This document shows positions 32,172 to 41,205 of a DNA stretch of 48,970 nucleotides, in pieces. Position 1 is the stretch's first letter, and every line of letters begins with the position of its first letter. The notes beneath the pieces were generated by a model. That model was not told where the DNA came from and ran no database searches. It worked only from the letters and a program-made list of their open reading frames with translations. Both the position numbers and the translations under genes were made by a program. Source of the stretch: Bacteroidales bacterium (GTDB lineage Bacteria > Bacteroidota > Bacteroidia > Bacteroidales > UBA12077); NCBI GenBank assembly GCA_003446015.1, contig DMBU01000177.1:1-48970 (forward strand). Reading direction: 5' to 3'.

Positions 32172-32854
32172 TGAAGAACTTTAAATATATATTCATATTA
32201 GGATTAGCGTTGATTTCAATAAATTCATTTGCTCAGAAAGAACGTAAATATATTCGTCAGGGAAATAAAGAATTTGAAAAAGCAGACTATGATAATTCAG
32301 AAGTGTCATATAGAAAAGCGGTTGATCTTGAAGAAAAGAAAACACATGAACCTGAATTTAATGTAGGTGATGCCTTATACAAACAAGAAAAATATGACGA
32401 TGCTGCAGAGCAATTTAAAAACTTAGCTGATTATGAGTTAAGCAAAGAAGAAAAAGCAAAGGTGTATCATAACCTGGGTAATTCTTTTTTGCAAAGTAAA
32501 AAATACCAGAAAAGTATTGAAGCATTCAAAAATGCATTACGTAATAATCCAACTGATTTGGATACAAAATACAATTTGGCTTATGCTCAGAAAAAATTAG
32601 AGGAACAACAGCAACAGCAACAACAACAAGATCAGGATCAGAATGAAGATAAGCAGAACCAGAACCAGGATAAAAATAAACAAGACAAACAAGACCAGAA
32701 TAAAGAACAACAGCAGCAACAACAACCTGAAATATCGAAGGAAGATGCTGAACGTATTTTGCAGGCTTTAGCCAATGACGAGAAGGATACACAGCAAAAA
32801 GTGAAAGAACAACAAGCTGCAGCTGCTAAAGTCAAAGTTGAAAAGGAGTGGTAA
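32171..32854 (+). CDS. batC: BatC: periplasmic TPR protein with Gln-rich tail
   Basis: A 227-aa protein with a signal peptide (ends SFA-Q, about residue 21), TPR helices (about 25-140: YIRQGNKEFEKADYDNSEVSYRKAV, FNVGDALYKQEKYDDAAEQFKNL, VYHNLGNSFLQSKKYQKSIEAFKNAL) and then a low-complexity Gln/Asp/Asn/Lys-rich region (about 144-192) ending in an acidic-basic helix. This is the usual BatC layout. The TPRs probably mediate contact with other Bat proteins and the Gln-rich region is a flexible linker. Start overlaps the batB stop by 1 nt. Confidence 0.93.
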   Translation: MKNFKYIFILGLALISINSFAQKERKYIRQGNKEFEKADYDNSEVSYRKAVDLEEKKTHEPEFNVGDALYKQEKYDDAAEQFKNLADYELSKEEKAKVYHNLGNSFLQSKKYQKSIEAFKNALRNNPTDLDTKYNLAYAQKKLEEQQQQQQQQDQDQNEDKQNQNQDKNKQDKQDQNKEQQQQQQPEISKEDAERILQALANDEKDTQQKVKEQQAAAAKVKVEKEW

Positions 32855-32874
32855 TTGATAATTAAAAATTTAGG

Positions 32875-34695
32875 ATGAAAAACTTGTATTTCTTAGTATT
32901 TTTAATATTTGCAAAATGGGGATACTCACAAGATATCGCATTTACAGCATCGGCTCCTGAAGTTGTTGAGTTAGGTCAGCAATTCAGGTTAATCTACACC
33001 ATAAATGCTCAGGCTGATAAATTTTCAGCACCGGCGATAGATGCTTTTTCGGTTTTAGCTGGACCAAGCACGTCGCAATCGAGCAATGTGAGCATAATAA
33101 ATGGTAAAGTTACGCAGGCTTTTGAATTAAGATATACCTATGTAGTACAGGCAAACAAAGAAGGTGAATTTACAATCCCTCCGGCAGAAGTTACTGTTGA
33201 TAAAAAAGTTTACAAATCAAATACGGTAAAAATTGAAGTTGTTAAAGGTGCAGCAAGGCAGGACCGATCAGTTACTTCAACAGCCGGAATAAATCAGGCT
33301 CAGAGAACTCCTGACCAAACAGAAATATCAAATTCAGATTTATATATAAAAATATTTGTCAGCAAAACGAAAGTTCATCGCGAACAACACTTAATTGCTA
33401 CCATCAAGCTTTACTCAAGATTAACTATAACACGTTTAGAGAATGCTAAGCTGCCAGCATTTCAGGGATTTATAACCGAAGAACTGGAAGTTCCCCCTTT
33501 AACCAGTCTAAATCGGGAAAGGATAAATGATCAGGTTTATTTAACAGGAGTTCTTAAAAAATATATCTTATATCCTCAGAAAACAGGAGAGATAACTATT
33601 GACCCATTTGAAATGGATGTATACTATCAAAAGCCAAATAACAGAAGATCTCGAAGTATGTTCGATGATTTTTTTGGCTCAGTTGATAGTGAAGGAAGAA
33701 AAGTTATAAGTAATTCAGTTACTGTTAATGTTTCTGATCTTCCGGCTAATAAACCATTTAATTTCTCAGGGGCAGTTGGCAAAATTAAAATGTCTGCTTC
33801 CATTGATAATTCTAATGTAAAAACGAATGATGCTGTTAATCTAAAAATTAAAATATCAGGAAGTGGAAATTTAAAGTATATTAATCCTTTAAAAATTGAG
33901 TTTCCTGCAGATTTTGATGTTTATGATCCTAAAATTAGCGATAATATAAAATACTCGGAAGATGGTGCTTTTGGTAATAAAACATTCGAATATTTAATGA
34001 TCCCAAGACATGCTGGTGAATTTACTATACCTGCATTCACATTTTCATATTTCGACACAGAGACTGATCAGTACAAAACAGATAAAGCTGGGCCTTTCAA
34101 CATTCATGTTGCTAAATCAGAAGGTGACACAGCTTTAACCGTATCATCTGCATTTACTAAAGAAGATTTGAGGTTTTTAGGTCAGGATATCAGGTTTATC
34201 AAACAAAAAGATATTAATTTAAAAAAATCGAATCAGTTTCTATTTGGATCAAAAGTCTTTTATTTAATATATGCAGCAAGCATTTTAGCATTTATTATCT
34301 TGTTCTTATTCCGTAAAAAGAAAATGAAAGAAAATGCAAATGTAATGCTTGTAAAGAATAAGAAAGCCAATAAATTCGCCCGAAAACGTTTAAAGCAAGC
34401 TTTTGCTTATATGAAACAAGAGCAGCGTGAATCTTTTTATGAGGAACTTGTAAAAGCTTTGTGGGGATATTTAAGCGATAAACTGGGTATCCCTGTTGCT
34501 AATCTGTCGCAAGATAATGCGCGTAGCGAAATGCTTAGCAAAAAAGTAGATGAAGAGTATATTAATCAGATGCTCAATATTATTGATCGATGTGAATATG
34601 CACGTTATGCGCCTGTTACTGAAGAAACAAAAATGGATACTTTGTATAACGATGCGATTAAAGTAATTAGTAAATTACAACAAAAACTGAAATAG
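32875..34695 (+). CDS. batD: BatD: oxygen-tolerance family membrane-anchored protein
   Basis: A 606-aa protein with a signal peptide (about 1-19), several Ig-like beta domains in the periplasm (about 20-440; ASAPEVVELGQQFRLIYTIN is typical, also YVVQANKEGEFTIPPAEV and IPRHAGEFTIPAFTFSYFD), one transmembrane segment (about 461-480) followed by basic residues, and a cytoplasmic helical domain (about 500-600: ESFYEELVKALWGYLSDKLGIP, and IIDRCEYARYAPV). It is the full-length BatD partner in the standard operon and differs from the shorter BatD-like gene at 29030. It lies 20 nt after batC and 13 nt before batE. Confidence 0.94.
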   Translation: MKNLYFLVFLIFAKWGYSQDIAFTASAPEVVELGQQFRLIYTINAQADKFSAPAIDAFSVLAGPSTSQSSNVSIINGKVTQAFELRYTYVVQANKEGEFTIPPAEVTVDKKVYKSNTVKIEVVKGAARQDRSVTSTAGINQAQRTPDQTEISNSDLYIKIFVSKTKVHREQHLIATIKLYSRLTITRLENAKLPAFQGFITEELEVPPLTSLNRERINDQVYLTGVLKKYILYPQKTGEITIDPFEMDVYYQKPNNRRSRSMFDDFFGSVDSEGRKVISNSVTVNVSDLPANKPFNFSGAVGKIKMSASIDNSNVKTNDAVNLKIKISGSGNLKYINPLKIEFPADFDVYDPKISDNIKYSEDGAFGNKTFEYLMIPRHAGEFTIPAFTFSYFDTETDQYKTDKAGPFNIHVAKSEGDTALTVSSAFTKEDLRFLGQDIRFIKQKDINLKKSNQFLFGSKVFYLIYAASILAFIILFLFRKKKMKENANVMLVKNKKANKFARKRLKQAFAYMKQEQRESFYEELVKALWGYLSDKLGIPVANLSQDNARSEMLSKKVDEEYINQMLNIIDRCEYARYAPVTEETKMDTLYNDAIKVISKLQQKLK

Positions 34696-34708
34696 GGATC
34701 GGTGAATT

Positions 34709-35464
34709 ATGAAAAAGATTAATCTTATTATATTATTATTGGTTGCTGTATTTTATGTTAATGCACAAGAACCTGACAGTATACTTGCTAAAGCAAATAA
34801 TTTTTATGTACAGGGAAAATATCAGGATGCAGCAAATCTCTACGAAAAGATTATTAAATCAGGCTACGAGTCTTCGGAACTCTATTTTAATACAGCCAAT
34901 GCATATTACAAACAAAATGTGATTGCACGAGCAATTTTAAATTACGAAAAAGCTCTACGTTTAGCTCCCAACGATGAAGATATTAGATATAATCTTGATT
35001 TAACCAATAGAATGGTTGTTGATAAGATTGAAGTTTTACCTGTATTCTTTATCACGGCCTGGATTAATAGTTTTAAAAATATATTTTCATCGGATAACTG
35101 GGCAATAGTAAGTATGCTTAGTTTTATCATAAGTTTAATCTTTATTTCGTTGTATTTATACAGTAGAAATTTCGGATTAAAAAAAGTCTCATTCTGGTTA
35201 GGCTTTATTGTTTTGTTTATTTCACTATTCTCATTTGTATTTTCATATCAGCAAAAACAAAAATTACTCGTAAGTAATACCGCTATAATTATGAGTCCTT
35301 CGGTTACAGTAAAAAGCTCACCTGATGCAAGTGGAACTGATCTGTTTGTAATTCACGAAGGAACAAAAGTTTGGTTAGGCGATAAAATATCTGGTTGGAC
35401 CGAAATAAAACTCAGTGACGGAAGCAAAGGATGGCTTAAAGTTGATGATCTGGAAGTAATATAA
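34709..35464 (+). CDS. batE: BatE: TPR and SH3-like domain protein
   Basis: A 251-aa protein with a signal peptide (ends VNAQ, residue 20), TPR repeats (about 22-100: ANNFYVQGKYQDAANLYEKI, NTANAYYKQNVIARAILNYEKALRLAP), two transmembrane helices (about 130-150 and 162-183), and a C-terminal bacterial SH3 domain (about 190-250: VTVKSSPDASGTDLFVIHEGTKVWLG, GWTEIKLSDGSKGWLKVDDLEVI). It is the last gene of the operon, and no hairpin terminator is seen in the 143 nt that follow. Confidence 0.93.
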   Translation: MKKINLIILLLVAVFYVNAQEPDSILAKANNFYVQGKYQDAANLYEKIIKSGYESSELYFNTANAYYKQNVIARAILNYEKALRLAPNDEDIRYNLDLTNRMVVDKIEVLPVFFITAWINSFKNIFSSDNWAIVSMLSFIISLIFISLYLYSRNFGLKKVSFWLGFIVLFISLFSFVFSYQQKQKLLVSNTAIIMSPSVTVKSSPDASGTDLFVIHEGTKVWLGDKISGWTEIKLSDGSKGWLKVDDLEVI

Positions 35465-35555
35465 AAACAGGACAACTTCAAAAAATCAGTATTAAAATCA
35501 TCTTTTGGTAAAAAATAAATTTCAACTCTCAATTCTAACTGATTCATTCTTTTAG

Positions 35556-35563
35556 TAATTTTG
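35556..35563 (+). promoter_or_regulatory. Putative -7 element TAATTTTG for the ABC-F gene
   Basis: Exact TAnnTTTG match, 44 nt before the start codon. Confidence 0.4.
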
Positions 35564-35607
35564 TCGTTGCTAATTACTAACATCAAATATCAAAAAAACT
35601 AAACAAT

Positions 35608-37293
35608 ATGTCCGACGATAAAAAAATCATCTTTTCGATGTATAAGGTAAGTAAAACTTACCCTCCAAGTAAAACGGTAATTAAAGATATAAGTCTTTCC
35701 TTTTTTTTAGGAGCTAAAATTGGCATTATTGGTTTAAACGGAAGTGGAAAATCTACACTTCTTAGAATCATTGCCGGTATTGATAAAGCTTTTAATGGGG
35801 AGCTGGTTTTTGCACCAGGTTATTCGGTTGGTTTATTGGAACAAGAACCTATTCTTGATGAGACAAAAACTGTTAAGGATATTGTAAAAGAAGGAGCCAA
35901 AGAAGTTGTTGAAGCCCTTGAAGCGTATGAAGCGATAAACCTTAAATTTGGTTTACCTGAGATCTATGAAGATCCGGATGCCATGGATAAACTTATGGCC
36001 GAACAAGCTGTATTGCAGGAAAAAATTGATCAATTGGATGGTTGGAGCCTTGATACAAAACTGAATCGTGCCATGGATGCATTACAATGTCCTCCAGATG
36101 ATCAAGCCATAAAAGAACTTTCGGGTGGTGAACGTCGTCGTGTTGCATTGTGTCGCTTATTATTACAAAAACCCGATATCTTATTATTAGATGAGCCTAC
36201 GAACCATTTAGATGCTGAAAGTATGCACTGGTTAGAGCAGCATTTACAGCAATACAAAGGAACTGTAATTTGTATTACTCACGACCGTTACTTTTTAGAT
36301 AATGTGGCTGGTTGGATTCTTGAGTTAGATCGTGGTGAAGGAATTCCATGGAAAGGGAACTATACCTCATGGCTGGAACAAAAATCCAAACGTTTGGAAA
36401 TGGAAGAAAAGGTAGCCTCGAAACGAAGAAAAACACTGGAACGAGAGTTAGATTGGGTTCGTATGTCGCCCAAGGCTCGTCAGGCTAAATCGAAAGCTCG
36501 TTTGTCGGCTTATGATAAAATGCTTAACGAGGATACAAAACAAAAAGAAGAACGTTTAGAGATTTTTATCCCAAATGGTCCCCGACTAGGTGATAAGGTT
36601 ATTGAGGTAAAAGGTGTAAGCAAAGGATATGATGACAGGGTATTAATAAATGATTTAACATTTTCACTGCCACCTGCCGGTATTATTGGTGTAATTGGAC
36701 CGAATGGAGCTGGTAAAACAACCTTGTTCCGAATGATCATGAAACAAGAAACTCCTGATTCAGGTGAATTTACAGTTGGTGAGACCGTTAAAATTAGCTA
36801 TGTTGACCAAACTCATCAGGCTATTGATCCTGGTAAAACTGTTTTCCAGGTTATTTCGGATGGATTAGAAAATGTACAATTAGGAAATCGAACCATGAAT
36901 TCACGTGCTTATGTATCACGATTTAACTTTAGCGGATCAGATCAGGAAAAGAAATGTGGTGTACTTTCAGGTGGTGAGCGAAACCGCTTGCATTTAGCCT
37001 TGGCACTAAAAGCCGAAGGAAATGTATTGCTACTCGATGAGCCAACCAACGATATTGATGTAAATACACTTCGTGCGTTGGAAGAAGGTTTGGAGAATTT
37101 TGCGGGTTGTGCTGTGGTTATAAGCCACGACCGTTGGTTCCTCGACCGCATTGCCACACATATTCTGGCTTACGAAGGCGATGGTCATGTGCATTTCTTC
37201 GAAGGATCATTCTCCGATTACGAAGAAAACCGACGTAAACGTTTAGGAACAGATGCCCCGAAACGATTTAAATATAAAAAGCTTACAAAATAG
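35608..37293 (+). CDS. ettA: ABC-F protein, EttA-like translational throttle
   Basis: A 561-aa, soluble, duplicated ATPase. The first cassette has Walker A GLNGSGKST (about 42-50), signature LSGGERRRVALCR and Walker B ILLLDEPTNHLD; the second has GPNGAGKTT (about 368-376), LSGGERNRLHLAL and LLLDEPTND. A charged linker (about 245-320, LEMEEKVASKRRKTLERELDWVRMSPKARQAKSKAR) matches the PtIM domain of EttA, and the starting IFSMYKVSKTYPPSK plus length put it in the EttA group, which binds the ribosomal E-site in response to nucleotide levels. It lacks the long linker of resistance ABC-F proteins, so antibiotic protection is unlikely. Confidence 0.95.
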   Translation: MSDDKKIIFSMYKVSKTYPPSKTVIKDISLSFFLGAKIGIIGLNGSGKSTLLRIIAGIDKAFNGELVFAPGYSVGLLEQEPILDETKTVKDIVKEGAKEVVEALEAYEAINLKFGLPEIYEDPDAMDKLMAEQAVLQEKIDQLDGWSLDTKLNRAMDALQCPPDDQAIKELSGGERRRVALCRLLLQKPDILLLDEPTNHLDAESMHWLEQHLQQYKGTVICITHDRYFLDNVAGWILELDRGEGIPWKGNYTSWLEQKSKRLEMEEKVASKRRKTLERELDWVRMSPKARQAKSKARLSAYDKMLNEDTKQKEERLEIFIPNGPRLGDKVIEVKGVSKGYDDRVLINDLTFSLPPAGIIGVIGPNGAGKTTLFRMIMKQETPDSGEFTVGETVKISYVDQTHQAIDPGKTVFQVISDGLENVQLGNRTMNSRAYVSRFNFSGSDQEKKCGVLSGGERNRLHLALALKAEGNVLLLDEPTNDIDVNTLRALEEGLENFAGCAVVISHDRWFLDRIATHILAYEGDGHVHFFEGSFSDYEENRRKRLGTDAPKRFKYKKLTK

Positions 37294-37302
37294 TAAAGGT
37301 AG

Positions 37303-37330
37303 AGCGGACATTATTGTCCGCTTATTTTTT
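37303..37330 (+). terminator. Intrinsic terminator after the ABC-F gene
   Basis: An 8-bp stem AGCGGACA (37303-37310) / TGTCCGCT (37315-37322) with a TTAT loop and T-rich tail, 9 nt after the stop codon. Confidence 0.9.
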
Positions 37331-37401
37331 AGATAAAAAACAAGAATAAAACATTTAAAAATAATTTTAATAGATTTCAGATTCCGTATTCTTAGAATAT
37401 A

Positions 37402-37409
37402 TAAATTTG
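37402..37409 (+). promoter_or_regulatory. Putative -7 element TAAATTTG for the caspase-like gene
   Basis: Exact TAnnTTTG match, 52 nt before the start codon. Confidence 0.4.
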
Positions 37410-37461
37410 TGTATATCAGTTTTGTAAAAATTGCAGAGTAGTAATTTATACTTTCAACTAT

Positions 37462-38742
37462 ATGAAATCAAAGACTTTAGGAATTCTTATCATGTTATTT
37501 CTTAGCTTAAACCTGCTTGCTCAGAATGACAATTATTCTATAATTCACATATACCGTACCGGATTTTTAACAGCTTTAAATGATTATCCTGTAATATTTA
37601 ACAATATGGTAATATATGAATTGCCATATAATAATAGGTTATCTTATAAAATTTATTCCGAAGGAAAATTAAATATAGAATTACCAGGAAATGTAAAAAT
37701 TAATCTAAATGTTAAAAACGGGCAAGAATATTATATTAAATGTCCAAATACAGGAATTTCAAAATTAGTTACTAACGATGTTGGCAAAAAAGATTTTGAT
37801 AAAGAAAAAGATCAGCCGAATTTATATACCGAACTTGAAGAAGATTTAAATTATCCGGTTATTCGAAATGCAAATGCTATTAATAACCCAGTAACAATTA
37901 AATCCGATCAGATTGAGGAAAAGAAAACGTATATTCCATCAGATATTGATATCAATATTCCTTTTTCTACTAATATAAACCAAAACAAGTATGCTTTAAT
38001 AATCGGAAACGAAGATTATAGTTCATACCAGGCGGGTTTGAACAGCGAATCGAATGTTGATTTTGCAGTGAATGATGCACGAATCATGAAGGAATATGCA
38101 AAATCAACTTTTGGTGTACCTGATGAAAATATCATTTATCTTGAAAATGCCAAAACGGTTGAGATGGCAAGAGCCATAAAGACTTTATCGATTATCATAA
38201 AAAGTTCTAATGGTAAAGCTGATATTTTGTTTTACTATGCCGGCCATGGATTTCCCGATGAACTCACAAACGAACCTTATTTAATACCTGTTGATGTTGG
38301 TGGAACTGACCTGCAGTTTGCTGTAAAACTTAGTGATTTGTATACACAGTTAACCGAATTCCCTTCTCAAAAGGTAACCGTTATTCTCGATGCATGCTTT
38401 AGCGGTGGAGGACGAAATCAAAGTCTGGTTGCAGCGAGAGGTGTAAAAGTAAAACCTAAAGACAATATTTTAACAGGAAATATGGTGGTATTCACAGCAA
38501 GTAGTGGGGAGCAATCATCTTTACCATATAAGGATAAGAATCATGGATTATTCACCTATTTTTTACTTAAAAAGATTCAAGAAACAGAAGGTAATATAAG
38601 CTATAAAGAATTATCTGACTTTTTAGGTGAGCAAGTCGCCATAAAATCTGCAATAATAAATCAGAAGGAACAAAATCCACAAACACTGATAAGTGTTACA
38701 GTTAAAGATCAATGGTACAACTGGAAAATAAATCAGGATTAA
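37462..38742 (+). CDS. Secreted caspase-like (C14/metacaspase) peptidase
   Basis: A 426-aa protein with a signal peptide (about 1-21, LLA-Q). Residues about 25-95 (IHIYRTGFLTALNDYPVIFNN then YYIKC) resemble a DUF2846-type beta domain. The caspase-fold p20-like part begins KYALIIGNEDYSS (about 177) and carries the catalytic dyad His262 (YYAGHG) and Cys312 (LDACFSGG), with acidic Asp residues nearby; GVPDENIIYLENA and NHGLFTYFLLKK are family-typical. Activity is expected in the periplasm or outside, not in programmed death. Substrate preference (basic or acidic P1) is unknown. It stands alone, with no recognisable partner. Confidence 0.9.
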   Translation: MKSKTLGILIMLFLSLNLLAQNDNYSIIHIYRTGFLTALNDYPVIFNNMVIYELPYNNRLSYKIYSEGKLNIELPGNVKINLNVKNGQEYYIKCPNTGISKLVTNDVGKKDFDKEKDQPNLYTELEEDLNYPVIRNANAINNPVTIKSDQIEEKKTYIPSDIDINIPFSTNINQNKYALIIGNEDYSSYQAGLNSESNVDFAVNDARIMKEYAKSTFGVPDENIIYLENAKTVEMARAIKTLSIIIKSSNGKADILFYYAGHGFPDELTNEPYLIPVDVGGTDLQFAVKLSDLYTQLTEFPSQKVTVILDACFSGGGRNQSLVAARGVKVKPKDNILTGNMVVFTASSGEQSSLPYKDKNHGLFTYFLLKKIQETEGNISYKELSDFLGEQVAIKSAIINQKEQNPQTLISVTVKDQWYNWKINQD

Positions 38743-38873
38743 TGCAAAACAATTTTTAAAACAGAATAAATAGCTACAAATAGAAGATAAAAAACAAAAA
38801 ATTACTATTTCGCAGACAATCAGAATCTTATTAAAAAGTTTAGCTTTGTAAAGAACATCAATAAGATACTGAT

Positions 38874-39986
38874 TTGAAAAAACAACCATACCTATTATCG
38901 GGGATTATCGCACTTGCATTTATCTTAATGAGCTGGGGAGGAACAGGTCATTATAAAATAAATACAGATGCATCGTTATCATTTAACGAAGAAATGAATG
39001 AGTTTAATTCATGGACCAGTATTTTGGCGGAACATGCTTCAGATGCAGATGCAAGAAAAGCTTGGGATTCTAACGAATCAGAAAAACATTATATTGACAT
39101 AGACAATTATTCAGAATTTACTTCATCGGGCACAATTCCACAAACATTAAGTGCGGCTATTTCAGCTCATAGCTCGAGCTTTGTGTACGGAAACGGAATT
39201 TTACCCTGGGCAACCTTAACTGCTTATGATTCTTTAAAAAATTGTTTCGCACGAGGTAACTGGGATAAAGCAGTTCTATTTGCTTCTGATTTGGGCCATT
39301 ATGTAGCCGATGGACATATGCCCTTGCACATTACCCGAAACTACGATGGACAATATACCGACAATGATGGGATTCATTCACGCTATGAGTCAACGATGAT
39401 AAACTCATACATTTCACAGATAAATTATACAGGGGAGAATATTGAGGCAATCTCAAATGTAAATCAATATATCTTCGACTATATTTATTCAAATTACCAA
39501 TACGTTGATACGGTAATTGCAGCCGATGATTATGCTAAATCAATTTCAAGCTATACATCATCAACGGAATATAAAACCGCTTTATGGGAATATAGCAAAG
39601 AATTTACCATTAGCCTGTTTAAGAATGCTTCGCATGCATTAACCGAATTAATTTATACGGCATGGACCGAAGCAGGTAGTCCTTCAATGACAACTACTGG
39701 TTTTGAAAATACATTGGCTGAATCTTTTGTAATTTTGGAGCAGAATTACCCCAATCCATTTTCGAATTCTACAACCATTCAATTCAGGTTAAAAGAAAAC
39801 ACCAAAGTACACTTACAAATAACTGATGTTACAGGAAAGCCTGTTTCGACTTTAATGAACGAACCAAAAACAGCTGGTGATTATTCAATTGTTTTCAATT
39901 CCGAAAAACTTTCAAACGGTATTTATTACTTAATTTTAGACACAGAAAAAAATCATTTGGTAAAAGAAATGATGCTGATCCGATAG
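38874..39986 (+). CDS. T9SS-exported S1/P1-type zinc nuclease (or phospholipase C-like)
   Basis: A 370-aa secreted enzyme. The TTG start gives a normal signal peptide (MKKQPYLLSGIIALAFILMS); an in-frame stop 12 nt upstream blocks a longer ORF. Cleavage before Trp21 would expose an N-terminal Trp five residues before His26, the W1/H6 spacing of S1/P1 nucleases that bind zinc through the N-terminus. Other candidate zinc ligands are His54/Asp57, His72, His142/Asp146 (LGHYVADGHMPLH), and His152. Residues about 288-370 form a T9SS type A sorting domain (LEQNYPNPFSNSTTIQF, GIYYLIL, KEMMLIR). It probably cleaves extracellular DNA or RNA, although a phospholipase C role cannot be ruled out. Confidence 0.9.
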   Translation: MKKQPYLLSGIIALAFILMSWGGTGHYKINTDASLSFNEEMNEFNSWTSILAEHASDADARKAWDSNESEKHYIDIDNYSEFTSSGTIPQTLSAAISAHSSSFVYGNGILPWATLTAYDSLKNCFARGNWDKAVLFASDLGHYVADGHMPLHITRNYDGQYTDNDGIHSRYESTMINSYISQINYTGENIEAISNVNQYIFDYIYSNYQYVDTVIAADDYAKSISSYTSSTEYKTALWEYSKEFTISLFKNASHALTELIYTAWTEAGSPSMTTTGFENTLAESFVILEQNYPNPFSNSTTIQFRLKENTKVHLQITDVTGKPVSTLMNEPKTAGDYSIVFNSEKLSNGIYYLILDTEKNHLVKEMMLIR

Positions 39987-40007
39987 TAACTAACTCTTAT
40001 TTTCCGT

Positions 40008-40019
40008 AGGATATATCCT
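40008..40019. other. 12-bp perfect palindrome AGGATATATCCT
   Basis: A self-complementary dodecamer in the 130-nt gap between the nuclease and cyclase genes, 22 nt after the nuclease stop. There is no T-run, so it is not a terminator. A protein-binding site is possible but no family is implied. Confidence 0.4.
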
Positions 40020-40077
40020 TCAATAAAATATTATAATTAAAATGTGTGGGTATAAAAGTATCTTATGTTGGATTCTT

Positions 40078-40085
40078 TATCTTTG
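40078..40085 (+). promoter_or_regulatory. Putative -7 element TATCTTTG for the nucleotidyl cyclase
   Basis: Exact TAnnTTTG match, 31 nt before the start codon. Confidence 0.45.
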
Positions 40086-40116
40086 CAATTGATCAGAAAT
40101 CCGCTAAATCATTTGT

Positions 40117-41205
40117 ATGATCACATCAGATAAAATCGAAATTCGTTTTAATAAAATTCTTCGGAATTTTTTCTTTCATATTATTTTCTGGTATCTGAGT
40201 TTATTATTTTATACTTTCTTAACCGGTGAAAAACAGATATTTAAAGTCTACCTAAATTTGTTGGAGGTTGAAAATGTATATCTTATCATTTTATTTTTAA
40301 GTATCTGGATATCAATTTTATTTTCGCTTATTGATATGATATTCTCAGATAGAATTGTTCGTTTTTTTCCTCGAAGATTCATGATCTTTTTAAAGTCATC
40401 ACTTTATCTTGCAACTGCTTTTGTATTAATTTTAATTGCTGCCAAATCGCCGATTACTAGTTTCCCTTATGAAACTTACTCCGAATTATTTAAACATCTA
40501 CCGGAGATTGATATAATTTTTATTCGTTTTCTGGCATATTTCTACCTGGCAGGATTTTTAATAAATTTCCTAAAAGCTACAATTAAAAAAGTGGGTAGAG
40601 CTAACTTCAAAAACTGGGTTTTGGGAATGATGAATAAACCCAGGGAAGAAGAGCGCATTTTTATGTTTATTGATATGAAATCGTCTACAACAATAGCTGA
40701 AACATTAGAACATAAGAAATTTAGTCATTTAGTTCAGGATGTTTTTAATGATTTAGCTGTAGTTGATAATTATTACGGGGAAATCTACCAGTATTTGGGC
40801 GATGGAGCTATTATTTCGTGGAATATAAAAACGGGATTAAAACATAATAATTTTATTAAAGCCTTTTACGCATTTACCTATGTCATTCATAAAAGACATA
40901 GATATTATGCCAGAAAATATGGACACATACCCCAATTTAAAGCTGGTGTGCATGCCGGAAAAGTGATGGTTTTACAAGTTGGACAAATTAGAAGAGATAT
41001 TTCTTATAATGGCGATACGATTAATACTGCAGCACGAATTGAATCGATGTGCAATGAATATAAACAGAGTTTCCTGATTTCAGGAGATCTGCTAAAAATG
41101 TTAGCAGAGCCTAAAGAGTTTAGCTTTAAAGAAGTTGGTGATATTAAATTGAAAGGCAAACGAAAATCAACAAGTATATTTCAGGTCAGGCAAAAAAGAA
41201 CATAA
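40117..41205 (+). CDS. Membrane class III nucleotidyl (adenylate/guanylate) cyclase
   Basis: A 362-aa inner-membrane cyclase with about four transmembrane segments (roughly 18-36, 52-74, 90-110, 135-155) and a C-terminal class III catalytic domain (about 180-355). Metal-binding residues are Asp186 in FIDMKSST and Asp229 in LGDGAII; the transition-state pair is Asn303 and Arg307 in NTAARIES. The purine-selecting position lies around GVHAGKVMV and RRDISYNGD, and whether cAMP or cGMP is made cannot be told from sequence. There is no recognised sensory domain besides the membrane region. The 3' end directly abuts the convergent DUF6438 gene. Confidence 0.92.
   Translation: MITSDKIEIRFNKILRNFFFHIIFWYLSLLFYTFLTGEKQIFKVYLNLLEVENVYLIILFLSIWISILFSLIDMIFSDRIVRFFPRRFMIFLKSSLYLATAFVLILIAAKSPITSFPYETYSELFKHLPEIDIIFIRFLAYFYLAGFLINFLKATIKKVGRANFKNWVLGMMNKPREEERIFMFIDMKSSTTIAETLEHKKFSHLVQDVFNDLAVVDNYYGEIYQYLGDGAIISWNIKTGLKHNNFIKAFYAFTYVIHKRHRYYARKYGHIPQFKAGVHAGKVMVLQVGQIRRDISYNGDTINTAARIESMCNEYKQSFLISGDLLKMLAEPKEFSFKEVGDIKLKGKRKSTSIFQVRQKRT

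Noticed and set aside
32526..32835. Cys- and Val-rich minus-strand ORFs opposite batC
   Set aside because: They are complements of the CAA/CAG-rich Gln tract.
35465..35607. Terminator of the bat operon
   Set aside because: No stem with a following T-run could be found in this gap.
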